Of a stretch of 64,000 bases of DNA, positions 8,628-17,203 are shown one piece after another (position 1 is the stretch's first letter; each line of letters starts with the position of its first letter). The position numbers and the translations under genes were made by a program. The notes below the pieces were generated by a model. That model searched no databases. It saw only the letters and a program-made list of their open reading frames with translations, and was not told the origin of the DNA. Source of the stretch: Glutamicibacter halophytocola (GTDB taxonomy: Bacteria > Actinomycetota > Actinomycetes > Actinomycetales > Micrococcaceae); NCBI RefSeq assembly GCF_001302565.1, contig NZ_CP012750.1, positions 3,348,001 to 3,412,000 on the forward strand, read 5' to 3'.

Positions 8628-9104
8628 CTAGTGCTCGACGAGAATCCCGTCGATGTCCGCGTAGACCATCGCACCAGGGCGCACCTGCACATCGCCGATG
8701 TTCAGCACTTCATCAACCGCGCCATGCGAACGCTTGACGGTTTTGCGCGGATTGCTGCCCAGGGCCTTGATGCCCAGTTCCAATTCCGCCAACGCTGCGC
8801 GGTCGCGCACGGCACCGTAGATGATCACGCCAGCCCAGCCGTTGACTTCGGCGCTGGCGGCAATCATGTCGCCCATCAGCGCATAGCGCAGCGAGCCGCC
8901 GCCATCGACAACAAGCACTGCGCCGTTGCCCGGGAAGCTCAGGATCTCCTTGATCAGCCCGTTGTCTTCGTGGCACTTCACGGTGCGGGCTGGTCCGTGG
9001 AAGGACAGCCGTCCGCCGAAGTCCTGGAATTGCGCCGAGACGGACTGCAGCGCTTCACCGTGCTGGTCGTACAGGTCTGCGGTGCTGATGGGATCCTGCT
9101 GCAT
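8628..9104 (-). CDS. rraA: RraA-like protein (4-hydroxy-4-methyl-2-oxoglutarate aldolase family)
   Basis: A 158-residue RraA-fold protein. Members either inhibit RNase E (RraA) or act as metal-dependent HMG/oxaloacetate aldolases. The family pattern is clear: STADLYDQHG near the start, the phosphate/metal-binding loop VVDGGGSLRYALMGDMIAASA, the segment GWAGVIIYGAVRD with the conserved Arg-Asp, and the closing VRPGAMVYADIDGILV. The ATG at 9104 has a good RBS (CGAGGAGCATC). The gene converges with the hypothetical gene at 8304-8615. In actinobacteria a metabolic lyase role is as likely as RNase control. Confidence 0.8.
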   Translation of the reverse strand: MQQDPISTADLYDQHGEALQSVSAQFQDFGGRLSFHGPARTVKCHEDNGLIKEILSFPGNGAVLVVDGGGSLRYALMGDMIAASAEVNGWAGVIIYGAVRDRAALAELELGIKALGSNPRKTVKRSHGAVDEVLNIGDVQVRPGAMVYADIDGILVEH

Positions 9105-9183
9105 GATGCTCCTCGGAGGTCTGCGATGGTCTTCCACCACTCAGCATATCCGCGCACCGCGTACCTGCCAGTAGATGACGGTC

Positions 9184-10659
9184 CTAGAGCTCAAGCTCCC
9201 GCTGGTACGCCGCGGCATCCAGGGAACCCAAGCGTGAATGGCGGCGCCCGTAGCCAAGGTAGATGCCGGCGCCGACAACCATCCACAGCCCGAAGACCAC
9301 CCAGGTGATCCCGGCAAGGTTGAACATCAAGAACAGGCAGGCGGCAATGCCGAGGATGGGAGTGGCCGGGTACAGCGGCACGCGGAAGGTGCGCGGAGTA
9401 TCCGGCTGGGTTTTGCGCAGGTACATGACCGAAACGCCGACCAGCGCAAAGGCGAACAGCGTGCCGATGCTGGTGGCTTCGGCCAGCTGCCCCAGCGGAA
9501 TCAGCGAGGCGGCAATGGCGACCAGCAGGCCGGTGACGTAGGTGCCGATCACCGGGGTATGCGTCTTGGGCGAGACCTTGGCGAAGAAGCGCGGAACCAG
9601 GCCGTCGCGTCCCATGGACAGCAGAATGCGCGTCTGGCCATACAAGGTGGTGAGCACCACCGAGACGATGGCGATGACCGAAGCCAGCGCGAAGGCCAGC
9701 ACCATCCAGCGCTGCCCGGTGATCTCCGAGACGATCTGCACCAGGGCCGCTTCGGAATCGGCGAACCAACTCCATTCGCGGGCGCCAATCGCGGCAACGG
9801 CTACCAGCACGTAGATGGCGGTCACCAAAACCATCGCGATCATGATGGCACGGGGCAGGGCCTTCTGCGGGTTCTTCGCTTCCTCGCCCGCGGTGGAGGC
9901 CGCATCAAAACCGATGTAGGAGAAGAAGACCATCGAGGCGGCACCGGTGACACCGGCTGCGCCCATGGGCAGCAGCGGGGCGAAGTTCCCGGCGTTAAAG
10001 GCAGTAAAGGCGACGATCACGAAGAAGATCAGAATCGCGATTTTCACCAGCACCATGATGGTATTGGCCATCGCGGATTCACGGGCTCCGCGCACCAGCA
10101 GAACGGTGGCCAGCACCACGACGATCAACGCCGACAGGTTGATCACTCCGCCTTCGCCCGGCCCGCCGGCCAAGCTCTCGGGCAATGACAAGCCGAAGAT
10201 CTGCAGGGTCTGGTTCACGTAGGCCCCGGCTCCGACAGCTACTGCGGCCGCGGAGACCGCGTATTCCAAGACCAGGCACCAGCCGCAAATCCAGGCGACT
10301 CCCTCGCCCAGGGTGGCGTAGGAATAGGAATAGCTGGAACCGGAGACCGGAACCATGCCTGCCATCTCGGCGTAGGACACCGCGGAGAGCAGTGCGGTGA
10401 TGCCCGCCAGCACAAAGGCGATCCAGATGGCCGGCCCGGCCACCGGCACGGCAGATCCCAGGATGACCAGGATCCCGGTGCCCAGGGTGGCGCCCACCGA
10501 GATCATCACCAGCTGCATGACACCCAGCGAACGCTTCAGCGTGCCGAGCCCGGCGTTGCTGGCGGCGTCATTGGACATCGCATTGATGGACTTGCGCCGC
10601 AGCAGCTGCTTGCCCAAAGGGGTGTGTCTGGCTGGCGGGGTGGTACTGGTGCTACTCAC
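9184..10659 (-). CDS. APC-family amino-acid permease (cationic amino-acid transporter type)
   Basis: A 491-residue permease with about 12-13 membrane segments. The consensus start of the APC fold, GVMQLVMISVGATLGTGILVILG, is at about residues 46-70. Further APC features are the helix-3 region SYSYATLGEGVAWICGWCLVLEYAVS and FFSYIGFDAASTAGEEAKNPQKALPRAI. This pattern is typical of the YhdG/CAT group importing neutral or basic amino acids. The start codon is GTG, with an AAGGA-type RBS. A terminator hairpin separates it from the genes upstream, so it has its own promoter. Confidence 0.88.
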   Translation of the reverse strand: MSSTSTTPPARHTPLGKQLLRRKSINAMSNDAASNAGLGTLKRSLGVMQLVMISVGATLGTGILVILGSAVPVAGPAIWIAFVLAGITALLSAVSYAEMAGMVPVSGSSYSYSYATLGEGVAWICGWCLVLEYAVSAAAVAVGAGAYVNQTLQIFGLSLPESLAGGPGEGGVINLSALIVVVLATVLLVRGARESAMANTIMVLVKIAILIFFVIVAFTAFNAGNFAPLLPMGAAGVTGAASMVFFSYIGFDAASTAGEEAKNPQKALPRAIMIAMVLVTAIYVLVAVAAIGAREWSWFADSEAALVQIVSEITGQRWMVLAFALASVIAIVSVVLTTLYGQTRILLSMGRDGLVPRFFAKVSPKTHTPVIGTYVTGLLVAIAASLIPLGQLAEATSIGTLFAFALVGVSVMYLRKTQPDTPRTFRVPLYPATPILGIAACLFLMFNLAGITWVVFGLWMVVGAGIYLGYGRRHSRLGSLDAAAYQRELEL

Positions 10660-10695
10660 GGGAAATCCTTGATACGTATTTGTCGCAAACGGGAA

Positions 10696-10732
10696 CGCGC
10701 CGGGACTATCGGTAAAGGACAGTCCCAGCGCG
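10696..10732 (-). terminator. Hairpin terminator after the two small membrane genes
   Basis: Stem CGCGC-c-GGGACT / AGTCCC-a-GCGCG with a 13-nt loop, followed on the minus strand by cgttcccgtttg. It lies 23 bp after the stop of the gene at 10756-11049. Confidence 0.6.
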
Positions 10733-10755
10733 TGATCTTTGGCTAAGCTTTATTA

Positions 10756-11049
10756 TCAGTCTTCAAACTTCTTGTCCGGGTTGGCTGAGGATCGGTTCAC
10801 TCCGGTCCCCTTGCCCAGGTCTGGATCATTCTCCTTGCCTGCCATGGTCATCACCGAGATGACCAGGAGGCAGGCGATGAAGGCAATGCCGAAACAGGCC
10901 AAGCCGATGTCGAAACGCAGCGGATTCTGCGATCCGCCGGTGGAGCTGACCAGACCGACGACTCCCGCGACGATCGCCATGGCCAGCGAGAAGCTCAGTG
11001 GGCCCTTGATCGACTGGCTCCACGGCTGCTTCTTCTTGTTGTTTCCCAC
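10756..11049 (-). CDS. Small two-helix membrane protein
   Basis: A 97-residue protein with a Lys-rich N terminus (GNNKKKQPWSQSIKG), two hydrophobic segments (about 20-40 and 50-72) and a polar C-terminal tail ending in NPDKKFED. GTG at 11049 is chosen because CGGAG lies 7 bp upstream; the longer frame reads through unlikely sequence into the neighbouring gene. It lies 38 bp downstream of the membrane-protein gene at 11088 and is probably co-transcribed. Function unknown. Confidence 0.6.
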   Translation of the reverse strand: MGNNKKKQPWSQSIKGPLSFSLAMAIVAGVVGLVSSTGGSQNPLRFDIGLACFGIAFIACLLVISVMTMAGKENDPDLGKGTGVNRSSANPDKKFED

Positions 11050-11087
11050 CAGAAACTCCGTTTCTACTTTTCCTGCAGACTTCAAGA

Positions 11088-11702
11088 CTAGTTGTTTTCT
11101 TGCTCCGGCATATCGGCCGCGTGGGGCGCTTCTGCCTTCATCTCGTGGCGATGGCCGAATCCGGCAATCAGCTCGAAGACTGCAAGGACAATGGTGCCGC
11201 CGCCAATCAGGCCGAAGAGCGCGTGGGCATCCATGCCGCCGCTGAAGCACAGCGCCATGGCCAAAATCACGCCCACCGCACCGGTGACCAGCTGGTTCCT
11301 GAACGGCGGGAAGGCGTGGCGGAGCTTGGCGAAAACGTAGAGTTCAGCAATGCCGGAGGCCAGGAAGGCGAAGGCCGCGATGTATCCGATCCATGCCACG
11401 GAGGTGGCGAAGATGGTGGCGATGCCGGCCAGCAGCATCAGTCCGGCGCCTGCGGCATAGGCGCCGCGGGACTTTTCCGGGGCACTGCCAACCACCACGT
11501 ACTGCCACATGAATACGCCGGTGACTACGAGGAACCCTGCCGTTGAATAGGCCAGGGCCTTCTGGTCCGCCCCGATCCAGAAGATCGAGAGCAGCGCGTA
11601 GGCCACCGCAGTGAGTCCGCGCAGGAAGACCGGGCGGAAAACATCTTGGGCTTGGGTTGGGGTGGTTTTTGGTGCAGGCACAATTTCTATTCTACCGCGC
11701 AT
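11088..11702 (-). CDS. HdeD/DUF308-like membrane protein
   Basis: A 204-residue integral membrane protein with six hydrophobic segments in three pairs, matching the layout of HdeD/DUF308 acid-resistance-type membrane proteins. The polar N terminus (RGRIEIVPAPKTTPTQAQ) precedes the first helix at about residue 30. A His/Glu-rich tail (GHRHEMKAEAPHAADMPEQENN) follows the last. The ATG at 11702 is preferred over longer in-frame options because only the extra upstream part lacks conserved character. It is followed by a small membrane gene and a terminator. Confidence 0.6.
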   Translation of the reverse strand: MRGRIEIVPAPKTTPTQAQDVFRPVFLRGLTAVAYALLSIFWIGADQKALAYSTAGFLVVTGVFMWQYVVVGSAPEKSRGAYAAGAGLMLLAGIATIFATSVAWIGYIAAFAFLASGIAELYVFAKLRHAFPPFRNQLVTGAVGVILAMALCFSGGMDAHALFGLIGGGTIVLAVFELIAGFGHRHEMKAEAPHAADMPEQENN

Positions 11703-11930
11703 AGAACTAACCGCCAGTTCAACGATGACAAAAGCGGGGATTGCGAGGATAGCTGGCCATGGGACCACGGGAAATCCGAGGCTCCAGTTCTCATCTTGAG
11801 TGCAGGATTGCCGCGGAGGCCATTTTGTATTCAATAGCCAGGCTGGCGTTGCAAGGGCCCAACTGCCAACCGCGTGCGGAGCGGAAAGCAGCCGGGCCCG
11901 AACCAAGGATCTGTGCAGGTCCTGGTTGAA

Positions 11931-13430
11931 CTAGCCGTGCTGGATCCATGTGGTTTTCAAGCCCGTGTAGTTATCCAATGCATGCACCGATAGGTCACGG
12001 CCGAAACCCGATTGCTTGAATCCACCAAATGGGGTCGTCAAACCCAGCGCATCGACAGTATTGATCGACACTGTTCCAGCTACCAGGCGAGCAGCGACGC
12101 GGTGGGCGCGGGAAAGATTCGTGGTCCACAATGATGCGGCCAGCCCATACTCCGTGCCGTTGGCCAGTTCAATCGCCTCCTCTTCGGTATCAAAGACGCT
12201 GATCGTCGCTACGGGGCCAAAAATCTCGGTATGGTGCAGCGGGTGCGTGGCCGGCAGCTGCGCAATGATGGTCGGTTCAATGTAGGCATCGGACCCATTC
12301 AGGGTCAGCCGCCGACCCCCAGCACGGATGACCCCGTCATTCCGGCCGCTCTCGATGGCCTGTTCCACCTGATCGGCATGGGCGCTGTTCACCAGTGCTC
12401 CGGCCCCGGCATGTCCCGGATCCAGCGGGTCCCCCGGTGCATAGTCGGCACTGTGCTTGGCCAGCGCCTCGATGAACTGTTCGGCAATGCCACGCTGAAC
12501 CAAGATGCGCGAGTTCGCCGAACAGACTTCGCCTTGGTTGTAGAAGGCTCCGAAAGCCGCCTTGGCCGCCGCCGCATCAAGATCCTCAACATCATCGAAG
12601 ATCAGGTTGGAGCTCTTTCCTCCGGCTTCCAGCCCGAGACGCTTCATATTGGACTGCCCCGAGCTTTCAAGCAGCCCCTTGGCCACCGCCGTTGACCCGG
12701 TGAAGGCCACAGCATCCACATCCATATGGCGCGCCAGCCCTTCTCCCACGATCCGCCCTGAACCTGGAACAACATTGAGCACGCCGGCGGGAATACCCGC
12801 TTCCACGGCCAATTCGCCCAGCCGCAACGCTGAGAGCGAGGACTGCCCGGCTGGTTTGAGCACGACGCTGTTTCCGGCTGCCAAGGCCGGTGCAAGCTTC
12901 CAGCAAGCAATTTCCAGCGGGTAGTTCCACGGAGTAATGGCCGCCACCACGCCCAGTGGTTCGCGCGTCACCAGTGCGGTAGTGCCCGGCGGGGTTGAAG
13001 GGATTTCATCGGATAGCTTGTCGACAAGCTCCGCGTACCAGCGGAAAGTCTCGACGCTTCCCGGGATATCCACCGTGGTGCTCTGCGCGATGGGCTTTCC
13101 CATGTCGAGGCTGTCCAGCAAGGCCAGCTCTGCGCCGTGCTCCTCCATCAGATCCGCTAAGCGCAGCAGGGTTTCCTTGCGGGCCGCGGCGCCGATGCGG
13201 CTCCACTGCCCGCCCTCGAAGGCAGCCCGTGCCGAAGCAACTGCCGCTTCAACGTCCTCGCTGGTGCAGGCGGCAATATCAACCAGGTGGCGCCCATCGA
13301 TCGGGCTGATGCTGGGGAAGGTCTGCGCGTTCGAGGCGTCCTGGCGTTGCCCATCAATCAAGGCTCGCCCGTCAAGGCGAAGCGATCCGGCGAGCTCCCG
13401 CCATGAAGTGTCTGTAGATAGCTTGGTCAT
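11931..13430 (-). CDS. NAD(P)-dependent aldehyde dehydrogenase (PuuC-like)
   Basis: A 499-residue ALDH expected to oxidise an aldehyde to the acid. Landmarks are the substrate-tunnel motif ITPWNYPLEIACWKLAPALAAGN, the coenzyme loop FTGSTAVAKGLLESSG, the catalytic Glu in LEAGGKSSNLIF and the nucleophile Cys in NQGEVCSANSRI. The C-terminal FGGFKQSGFGRDLSVHALDNYT is typical of gamma-glutamyl-aminobutyraldehyde dehydrogenases. ATG 13430 follows GGAGAAACA. It is the last of six closely spaced genes beginning at 18487, 41 bp after the lyase gene. Its likely role is oxidation of the aldehyde made from the pathway's amine. Confidence 0.88.
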   Translation of the reverse strand: MTKLSTDTSWRELAGSLRLDGRALIDGQRQDASNAQTFPSISPIDGRHLVDIAACTSEDVEAAVASARAAFEGGQWSRIGAAARKETLLRLADLMEEHGAELALLDSLDMGKPIAQSTTVDIPGSVETFRWYAELVDKLSDEIPSTPPGTTALVTREPLGVVAAITPWNYPLEIACWKLAPALAAGNSVVLKPAGQSSLSALRLGELAVEAGIPAGVLNVVPGSGRIVGEGLARHMDVDAVAFTGSTAVAKGLLESSGQSNMKRLGLEAGGKSSNLIFDDVEDLDAAAAKAAFGAFYNQGEVCSANSRILVQRGIAEQFIEALAKHSADYAPGDPLDPGHAGAGALVNSAHADQVEQAIESGRNDGVIRAGGRRLTLNGSDAYIEPTIIAQLPATHPLHHTEIFGPVATISVFDTEEEAIELANGTEYGLAASLWTTNLSRAHRVAARLVAGTVSINTVDALGLTTPFGGFKQSGFGRDLSVHALDNYTGLKTTWIQHG

Positions 13431-13471
13431 TGTTTCTTCTCCAATGCGAAGTGGTGCGTGGCGTGGTTCTT

Positions 13472-14902
13472 TTACCCGGGTGGGCATTGTGCGCCGCTGC
13501 CGGTGAGCGTGCTGGGATCCAGCGCGCGGGCCAGTTGCTGTGGCTCCAATAATTGGCGTTGGGTTATCAATTGGGTGAGGTTGGTGCCGCTGCGCTGGGC
13601 CTCTTTGACCAGCGAAGCCGAGAGCGCATAGCCCAGCAGCGGGGTCAGAGCGGTGACCACGCTCAGTGATTCGTCCATGCGACGAGATAGCAGGGATTCG
13701 TTGGCTTCGATCCCTTCAACGCAGCGCTCGCGCAGCAGATGGCTTGCCGTGCCAAGCCACTGGATGGATTCCAGCAGCGCATCAACCATCACCGGTTCAA
13801 AGGCATTGAGCTGCAGTTGTCCTGCCTCGGCCGCCATGGTGACCGTGGTATCTGCCCCGGCGATCCGGAACGCCACCTGGTTGACCATCTCCGGAATCAC
13901 CGGGTTGACCTTGCCCGGCATGATCGAGGATCCGGCCTGTACCGGTGGCAGGTGAATCTCGTTGAAACCGGCCTGCGGGCCAGACGAGAGCAGCCTGAGA
14001 TCATTGCAGATCTTGGAGAGCTTGATGGCTGCACGCTTCACGACACCGGATACCAGCATGAAAACTCCGGTATCGCTGGTCGCTTCCACCAGGTTCTGGG
14101 CACTGGCTACCGGCACTCCGGTAAGTTCTGCCAGCTGCCTTACGGCTTCTTTCCGATAGTTGCTGGTGGCGGTAATCCCGGTTCCGATGGCCGTGGCACC
14201 AAGATTGATTTCGCAAAGGTGCGGCAGCAATTCCAGCATGCGGGCCCGGTCTTCTGCCAAGGTATCGGCAAAGGCCCGGAATTCTTGGCCGAGGGTCATC
14301 GGCACGGCGTCCTGCAACTGGGTACGACCCACCTTCAGGATCTGGCCAAAAGCTGCTGCCTTGGCCCGGAACGCTTGTTCCAGCAGCTGATGCTCGTCGC
14401 AGAGCGCCACCAGTTCAACGTGCAGCGCCAACTTGGCGGCCGTGGGATAGGTGTCGTTGGTGCTCTGGCTGCGGTTCACATCATCGATCGGATTCAGCTG
14501 CGCATAATCTCCCTTGGCCAATCCCAGAATTTCCAAGGCCCGGTTGGCGATGACCTCATTAACGTTCATATTGGTGCTGGTTCCCGCACCACCTTGGATG
14601 CGGTCAACCACAAAATGCTCGTCCAATTCAGCGTTCATCACCTCTTGCGCGGCTTGCTCGATCGCTCGCGCTTTGAAGGCGGGGATCAGCCCCTGGGCTT
14701 CGTTGGCGCGCACCGCCGCTTGCTTGATCGCGCCGAAGGCCCAGATCAAATGGCGCTGGCTGCCGATGGTTCGGCCGCTGACCGGAAAGTTTTCCAGTGC
14801 CCGCTGGGTGCTGATGCCGTAGTAGGCCCCGGCAGGCAGGCGGCAGCTTCCCAGCGAATCGGTTTCCATGCGCCAGCCGGAAGTCATGACCGGCGCGCTC
14901 AT
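13472..14902 (-). CDS. aspA: Aspartase/fumarase-superfamily lyase (aspartate ammonia-lyase-like)
   Basis: A 476-residue lyase that should eliminate ammonia (or another leaving group) from an aspartate-like substrate to give fumarate. The signature loop GSSIMPGKVNP is present with its catalytic Ser. Also visible are GAGTSTNMNVNEVIANRALE, the substrate-binding RSQSTNDTYPTA and the conserved GRTQLQDAVPMTLGQEF. Length fits aspartase or fumarase C. The start ATG overlaps the TGA of the M20 amidohydrolase gene by 4 bp, implying translational coupling. The operon context (deacylase, RidA, imine chemistry) favours an aspartase-type deaminating role over housekeeping fumarase. Confidence 0.85.
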   Translation of the reverse strand: MSAPVMTSGWRMETDSLGSCRLPAGAYYGISTQRALENFPVSGRTIGSQRHLIWAFGAIKQAAVRANEAQGLIPAFKARAIEQAAQEVMNAELDEHFVVDRIQGGAGTSTNMNVNEVIANRALEILGLAKGDYAQLNPIDDVNRSQSTNDTYPTAAKLALHVELVALCDEHQLLEQAFRAKAAAFGQILKVGRTQLQDAVPMTLGQEFRAFADTLAEDRARMLELLPHLCEINLGATAIGTGITATSNYRKEAVRQLAELTGVPVASAQNLVEATSDTGVFMLVSGVVKRAAIKLSKICNDLRLLSSGPQAGFNEIHLPPVQAGSSIMPGKVNPVIPEMVNQVAFRIAGADTTVTMAAEAGQLQLNAFEPVMVDALLESIQWLGTASHLLRERCVEGIEANESLLSRRMDESLSVVTALTPLLGYALSASLVKEAQRSGTNLTQLITQRQLLEPQQLARALDPSTLTGSGAQCPPG

Positions 14903-16095
14903 GCCTGCGGTCCTTGAGCGGCGGGGAAATCTGCTTCGGCGATGAGGTAGTCGAGACTGGTCAGCGCCAGGGCAATCGATCCGTCGTGGATGGCCTGGTT
15001 GGCGGCCGGACCCACGCATTCGGAGGCAAATTCTGGCTGGTGATTGGAGATCGGGTAGCAGCCCAGACCAATATACGGGTGGATGGCCGGGACCACCTGT
15101 GACACATTGCCCATATCGGTCGAGGCCCGGTTCATCGTGGCCTGCTCCGCCGGCGCGTCGAAGCGGCGCCCCAAAGCCTGGGCATGCCGCTGGTATATGG
15201 CCAGCGCGCGCAGATCGGTGCGGAATTCCGAGTACGGCTCCGATTCAGGGGTGATCTCCAGTTCGCAGCCGGTGGCTACTGCGCCGGCTTCGAAGCAGCG
15301 CTCCACACGGGTTTCCAGCTCTTCGAGCTCGACGAGGTTCTGCGCCCGCACATACCAGCGCCCCTCGGTTTTGCCAGGAATTGCGTTGGGCGCTTGTCCC
15401 CCATTGGTCTGGATACCGTGCACGCGCGTGCCGGCCGGAAGCTGCTGGCGCATCAGTCCCAGCGCCACCTGAGCCACAATGAAGGCGTCATTGGCGTTGA
15501 TTCCTTGTTCCGGGTAGGCCGCAGCATGAGCTGCGCGGCCACGGTATTCCACATGGTGGTGGGCGACCGCATAGGGATTGGCCTGAGCGCTGTCCACCGG
15601 GGCCGGGTGAGCCATCAGTGCCAGATCCAGGTCTTGGAAGGCACCTCGCTTAAGCAGCTCGATCTTCCCTCCCCCGCCTTCCTCGGCAGGAGTTCCATAG
15701 AGCTGAACCTGCAGCCCTGCCTCGTCGGCTACCTGGGCCAGGGCGATGGCCGCGGCGCAGGAAGTCGCCGAAATGATGTTGTGCCCGCAGGCATGCCCCA
15801 GCCCCGGCAGTGCGTCGTATTCAGCCATCAGCCCGACCCTGTGCGCGCCGTTGCCGTAAACAGCGCGCATGGCGGTGGGAAACCCCAGGTAGTGGCGCTC
15901 GACCGTGAAGCCGTGCTTTTCCATCAGCTGCGCGGTCCATTCGGCGGCCTGGTGCTCTTCCCACCCCAGTTCTGGATGGGCATGCAGCTTTTCGGAGAAT
16001 TCAACCAGCTCGTCCTGCAAGGCTTTGGCCTTCTCGGCAACCTGTTGGCGCCAGCGCGCCAGTTGGCCGGTTTGTTCCAATGATTCAGCGCGCAT
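14899..16095 (-). CDS. M20-family amidohydrolase/peptidase
   Basis: A 398-residue zinc hydrolase of the M20 (aminobenzoyl-glutamate/aminoacylase) type, expected to cleave an N-acyl or amide bond. Metal and catalytic residues sit in LMAEYDALPGLGHACGHNI and YGTPAEEGGGGKIELLKRG. The lid domain carries the usual EYRGRAAHAAAYPEQGINANDA. The ATG at 16095 lies inside the end of the DUF1028 gene (11-bp overlap) and the stop overlaps the lyase start by 4 bp, so translation is coupled on both sides. The substrate is unknown; an N-substituted amino acid or amide is the natural guess. Confidence 0.87.
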   Translation of the reverse strand: MRAESLEQTGQLARWRQQVAEKAKALQDELVEFSEKLHAHPELGWEEHQAAEWTAQLMEKHGFTVERHYLGFPTAMRAVYGNGAHRVGLMAEYDALPGLGHACGHNIISATSCAAAIALAQVADEAGLQVQLYGTPAEEGGGGKIELLKRGAFQDLDLALMAHPAPVDSAQANPYAVAHHHVEYRGRAAHAAAYPEQGINANDAFIVAQVALGLMRQQLPAGTRVHGIQTNGGQAPNAIPGKTEGRWYVRAQNLVELEELETRVERCFEAGAVATGCELEITPESEPYSEFRTDLRALAIYQRHAQALGRRFDAPAEQATMNRASTDMGNVSQVVPAIHPYIGLGCYPISNHQPEFASECVGPAANQAIHDGSIALALTSLDYLIAEADFPAAQGPQA

Positions 16096-16756
16096 CGCCG
16101 GGCACCCCGTAACCAGCCGAGGCCGCAGGCTCCAGGGCGCGTTGCACATAGTCATCGCGCTGTGGGAGCCAGATTTTCACGACGCGTTCCAATTCCGCAA
16201 TGGGATCCTCGTGCCAATCAACCCGCAGGTCGGTGTCGCGCCAGCCGTACCCCGAGGCCACCGCCAGTCCTGCCGAATGCACCGGGCCGGCTTCTCCCCC
16301 GGCCGCAACCCCGGCTTGCAAGGCGGCAAGAAGCCGCTGTTCCAGTTCACCGGCGGCATCGGCGAATCCTTGCGCCACGGCCTGTGGAACGCCGGTGTTG
16401 GCCAGCATGTTTCCAGCGGCAACGCAGTGCTGCCCTTGGGCTCCGGCATAGATGCCCAGGGTCTGTTCCCCATGGAAGAGCGCTTGGTTGCCCTGGGCAT
16501 CGAGCACCGTGAGTTGCCGGAAAGCGGCGTCCGCATAGCCGTCCAACGCCGCATCCAGCGCCTGCTGTGCGGTGGCTCCGTCCTGGAGCAAATCCAGGAT
16601 CCTGGTGCCCAGCCGCGGATCGGTGATGTTCTGCGAGCTGACCGCCCCGACGTTGTCGCGCACGTGGGTGCACCGGGCGGCGACCGCCGGCGATGAGGAA
16701 GACACCGCCAGTCCAAAACGGCCGTTGCCGTCGGTACCGATGACGCTGAAAGTCAT
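16085..16756 (-). CDS. DUF1028 Ntn-hydrolase-like protein
   Basis: A 223-residue DUF1028 protein, a putative N-terminal-nucleophile-like hydrolase family of unsettled function. Conserved features are the N-terminal TFSVIGTDGNGRFGLAVSSS and the following AVAARCTHVRDNVGAVSSQN. The central GNMLANTGVPQAVAQGF and the C-terminal VDWHEDPIAELERVVKIW are also typical. DUF1028 genes are often found beside M20 hydrolases and RidA proteins, exactly as here (9 bp after ridA and overlapping the M20 gene). A role in degrading a modified amino acid is inferred from context. Confidence 0.85.
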   Translation of the reverse strand: MTFSVIGTDGNGRFGLAVSSSSPAVAARCTHVRDNVGAVSSQNITDPRLGTRILDLLQDGATAQQALDAALDGYADAAFRQLTVLDAQGNQALFHGEQTLGIYAGAQGQHCVAAGNMLANTGVPQAVAQGFADAAGELEQRLLAALQAGVAAGGEAGPVHSAGLAVASGYGWRDTDLRVDWHEDPIAELERVVKIWLPQRDDYVQRALEPAASAGYGVPGDAR

Positions 16757-16765
16757 GACTGCTCC

Positions 16766-17173
16766 TTATGAAATTACTGCGGTGGCGTCGATTTCAACCA
16801 GCCACTCTGGACGAGCCAAGGCCTGGACCACCAAGCCGGTGGATACCGGGTATACGCCCTTGAGCCACTTGCCCATGGTGCGGTACACGGTCTCGCGGTA
16901 GCGCGGGTCGATAATGTAAACGGTGACCTTGACGATGTCTTCGAGGCTGCTGCCTGCTTCCTTGAGCAGCATGTCGATATTGGCCATGGCTTTTTCCGTT
17001 TGCGCCTCAACGTCTCCGATGCCCACTGATTCGCGGGTATCCAGGTCCTGCCCGATCTGGCCGCGCAGGTAGACGACCCCGTTGGCCACGACGGCCTGGC
17101 ACAAATCGTTATCCAGGTTCTGTTCTGGGTAGGTTTCCTTGGTATTAAAGGTGCGTATGCGGGTGTGCTTCAT
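16766..17173 (-). CDS. ridA: RidA-family enamine/imine deaminase
   Basis: A 135-residue RidA/YjgF/UK114 protein, expected to form a trimer and hydrolyse reactive enamines or imines made by amine-oxidising enzymes. The family pattern appears as NGVVYLRGQIGQD, AQTEKAMANIDMLLKEAGSSLEDIVKVTVYI and VQALARPEWLVEIDATA. The latter holds the Arg-x-Glu region, with an Ala-Arg-Pro-Glu-Trp variation typical of non-archetypal RidA subfamilies. ATG 17173 is preferred over the one 9 bp upstream because AAGGA is then properly spaced. It sits 30 bp after the monooxygenase gene. Confidence 0.87.
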   Translation of the reverse strand: MKHTRIRTFNTKETYPEQNLDNDLCQAVVANGVVYLRGQIGQDLDTRESVGIGDVEAQTEKAMANIDMLLKEAGSSLEDIVKVTVYIIDPRYRETVYRTMGKWLKGVYPVSTGLVVQALARPEWLVEIDATAVIS

Positions 17174-17203
17174 TGAGTTCATTCCTTGTGGCTGCAGTGG
17201 GGA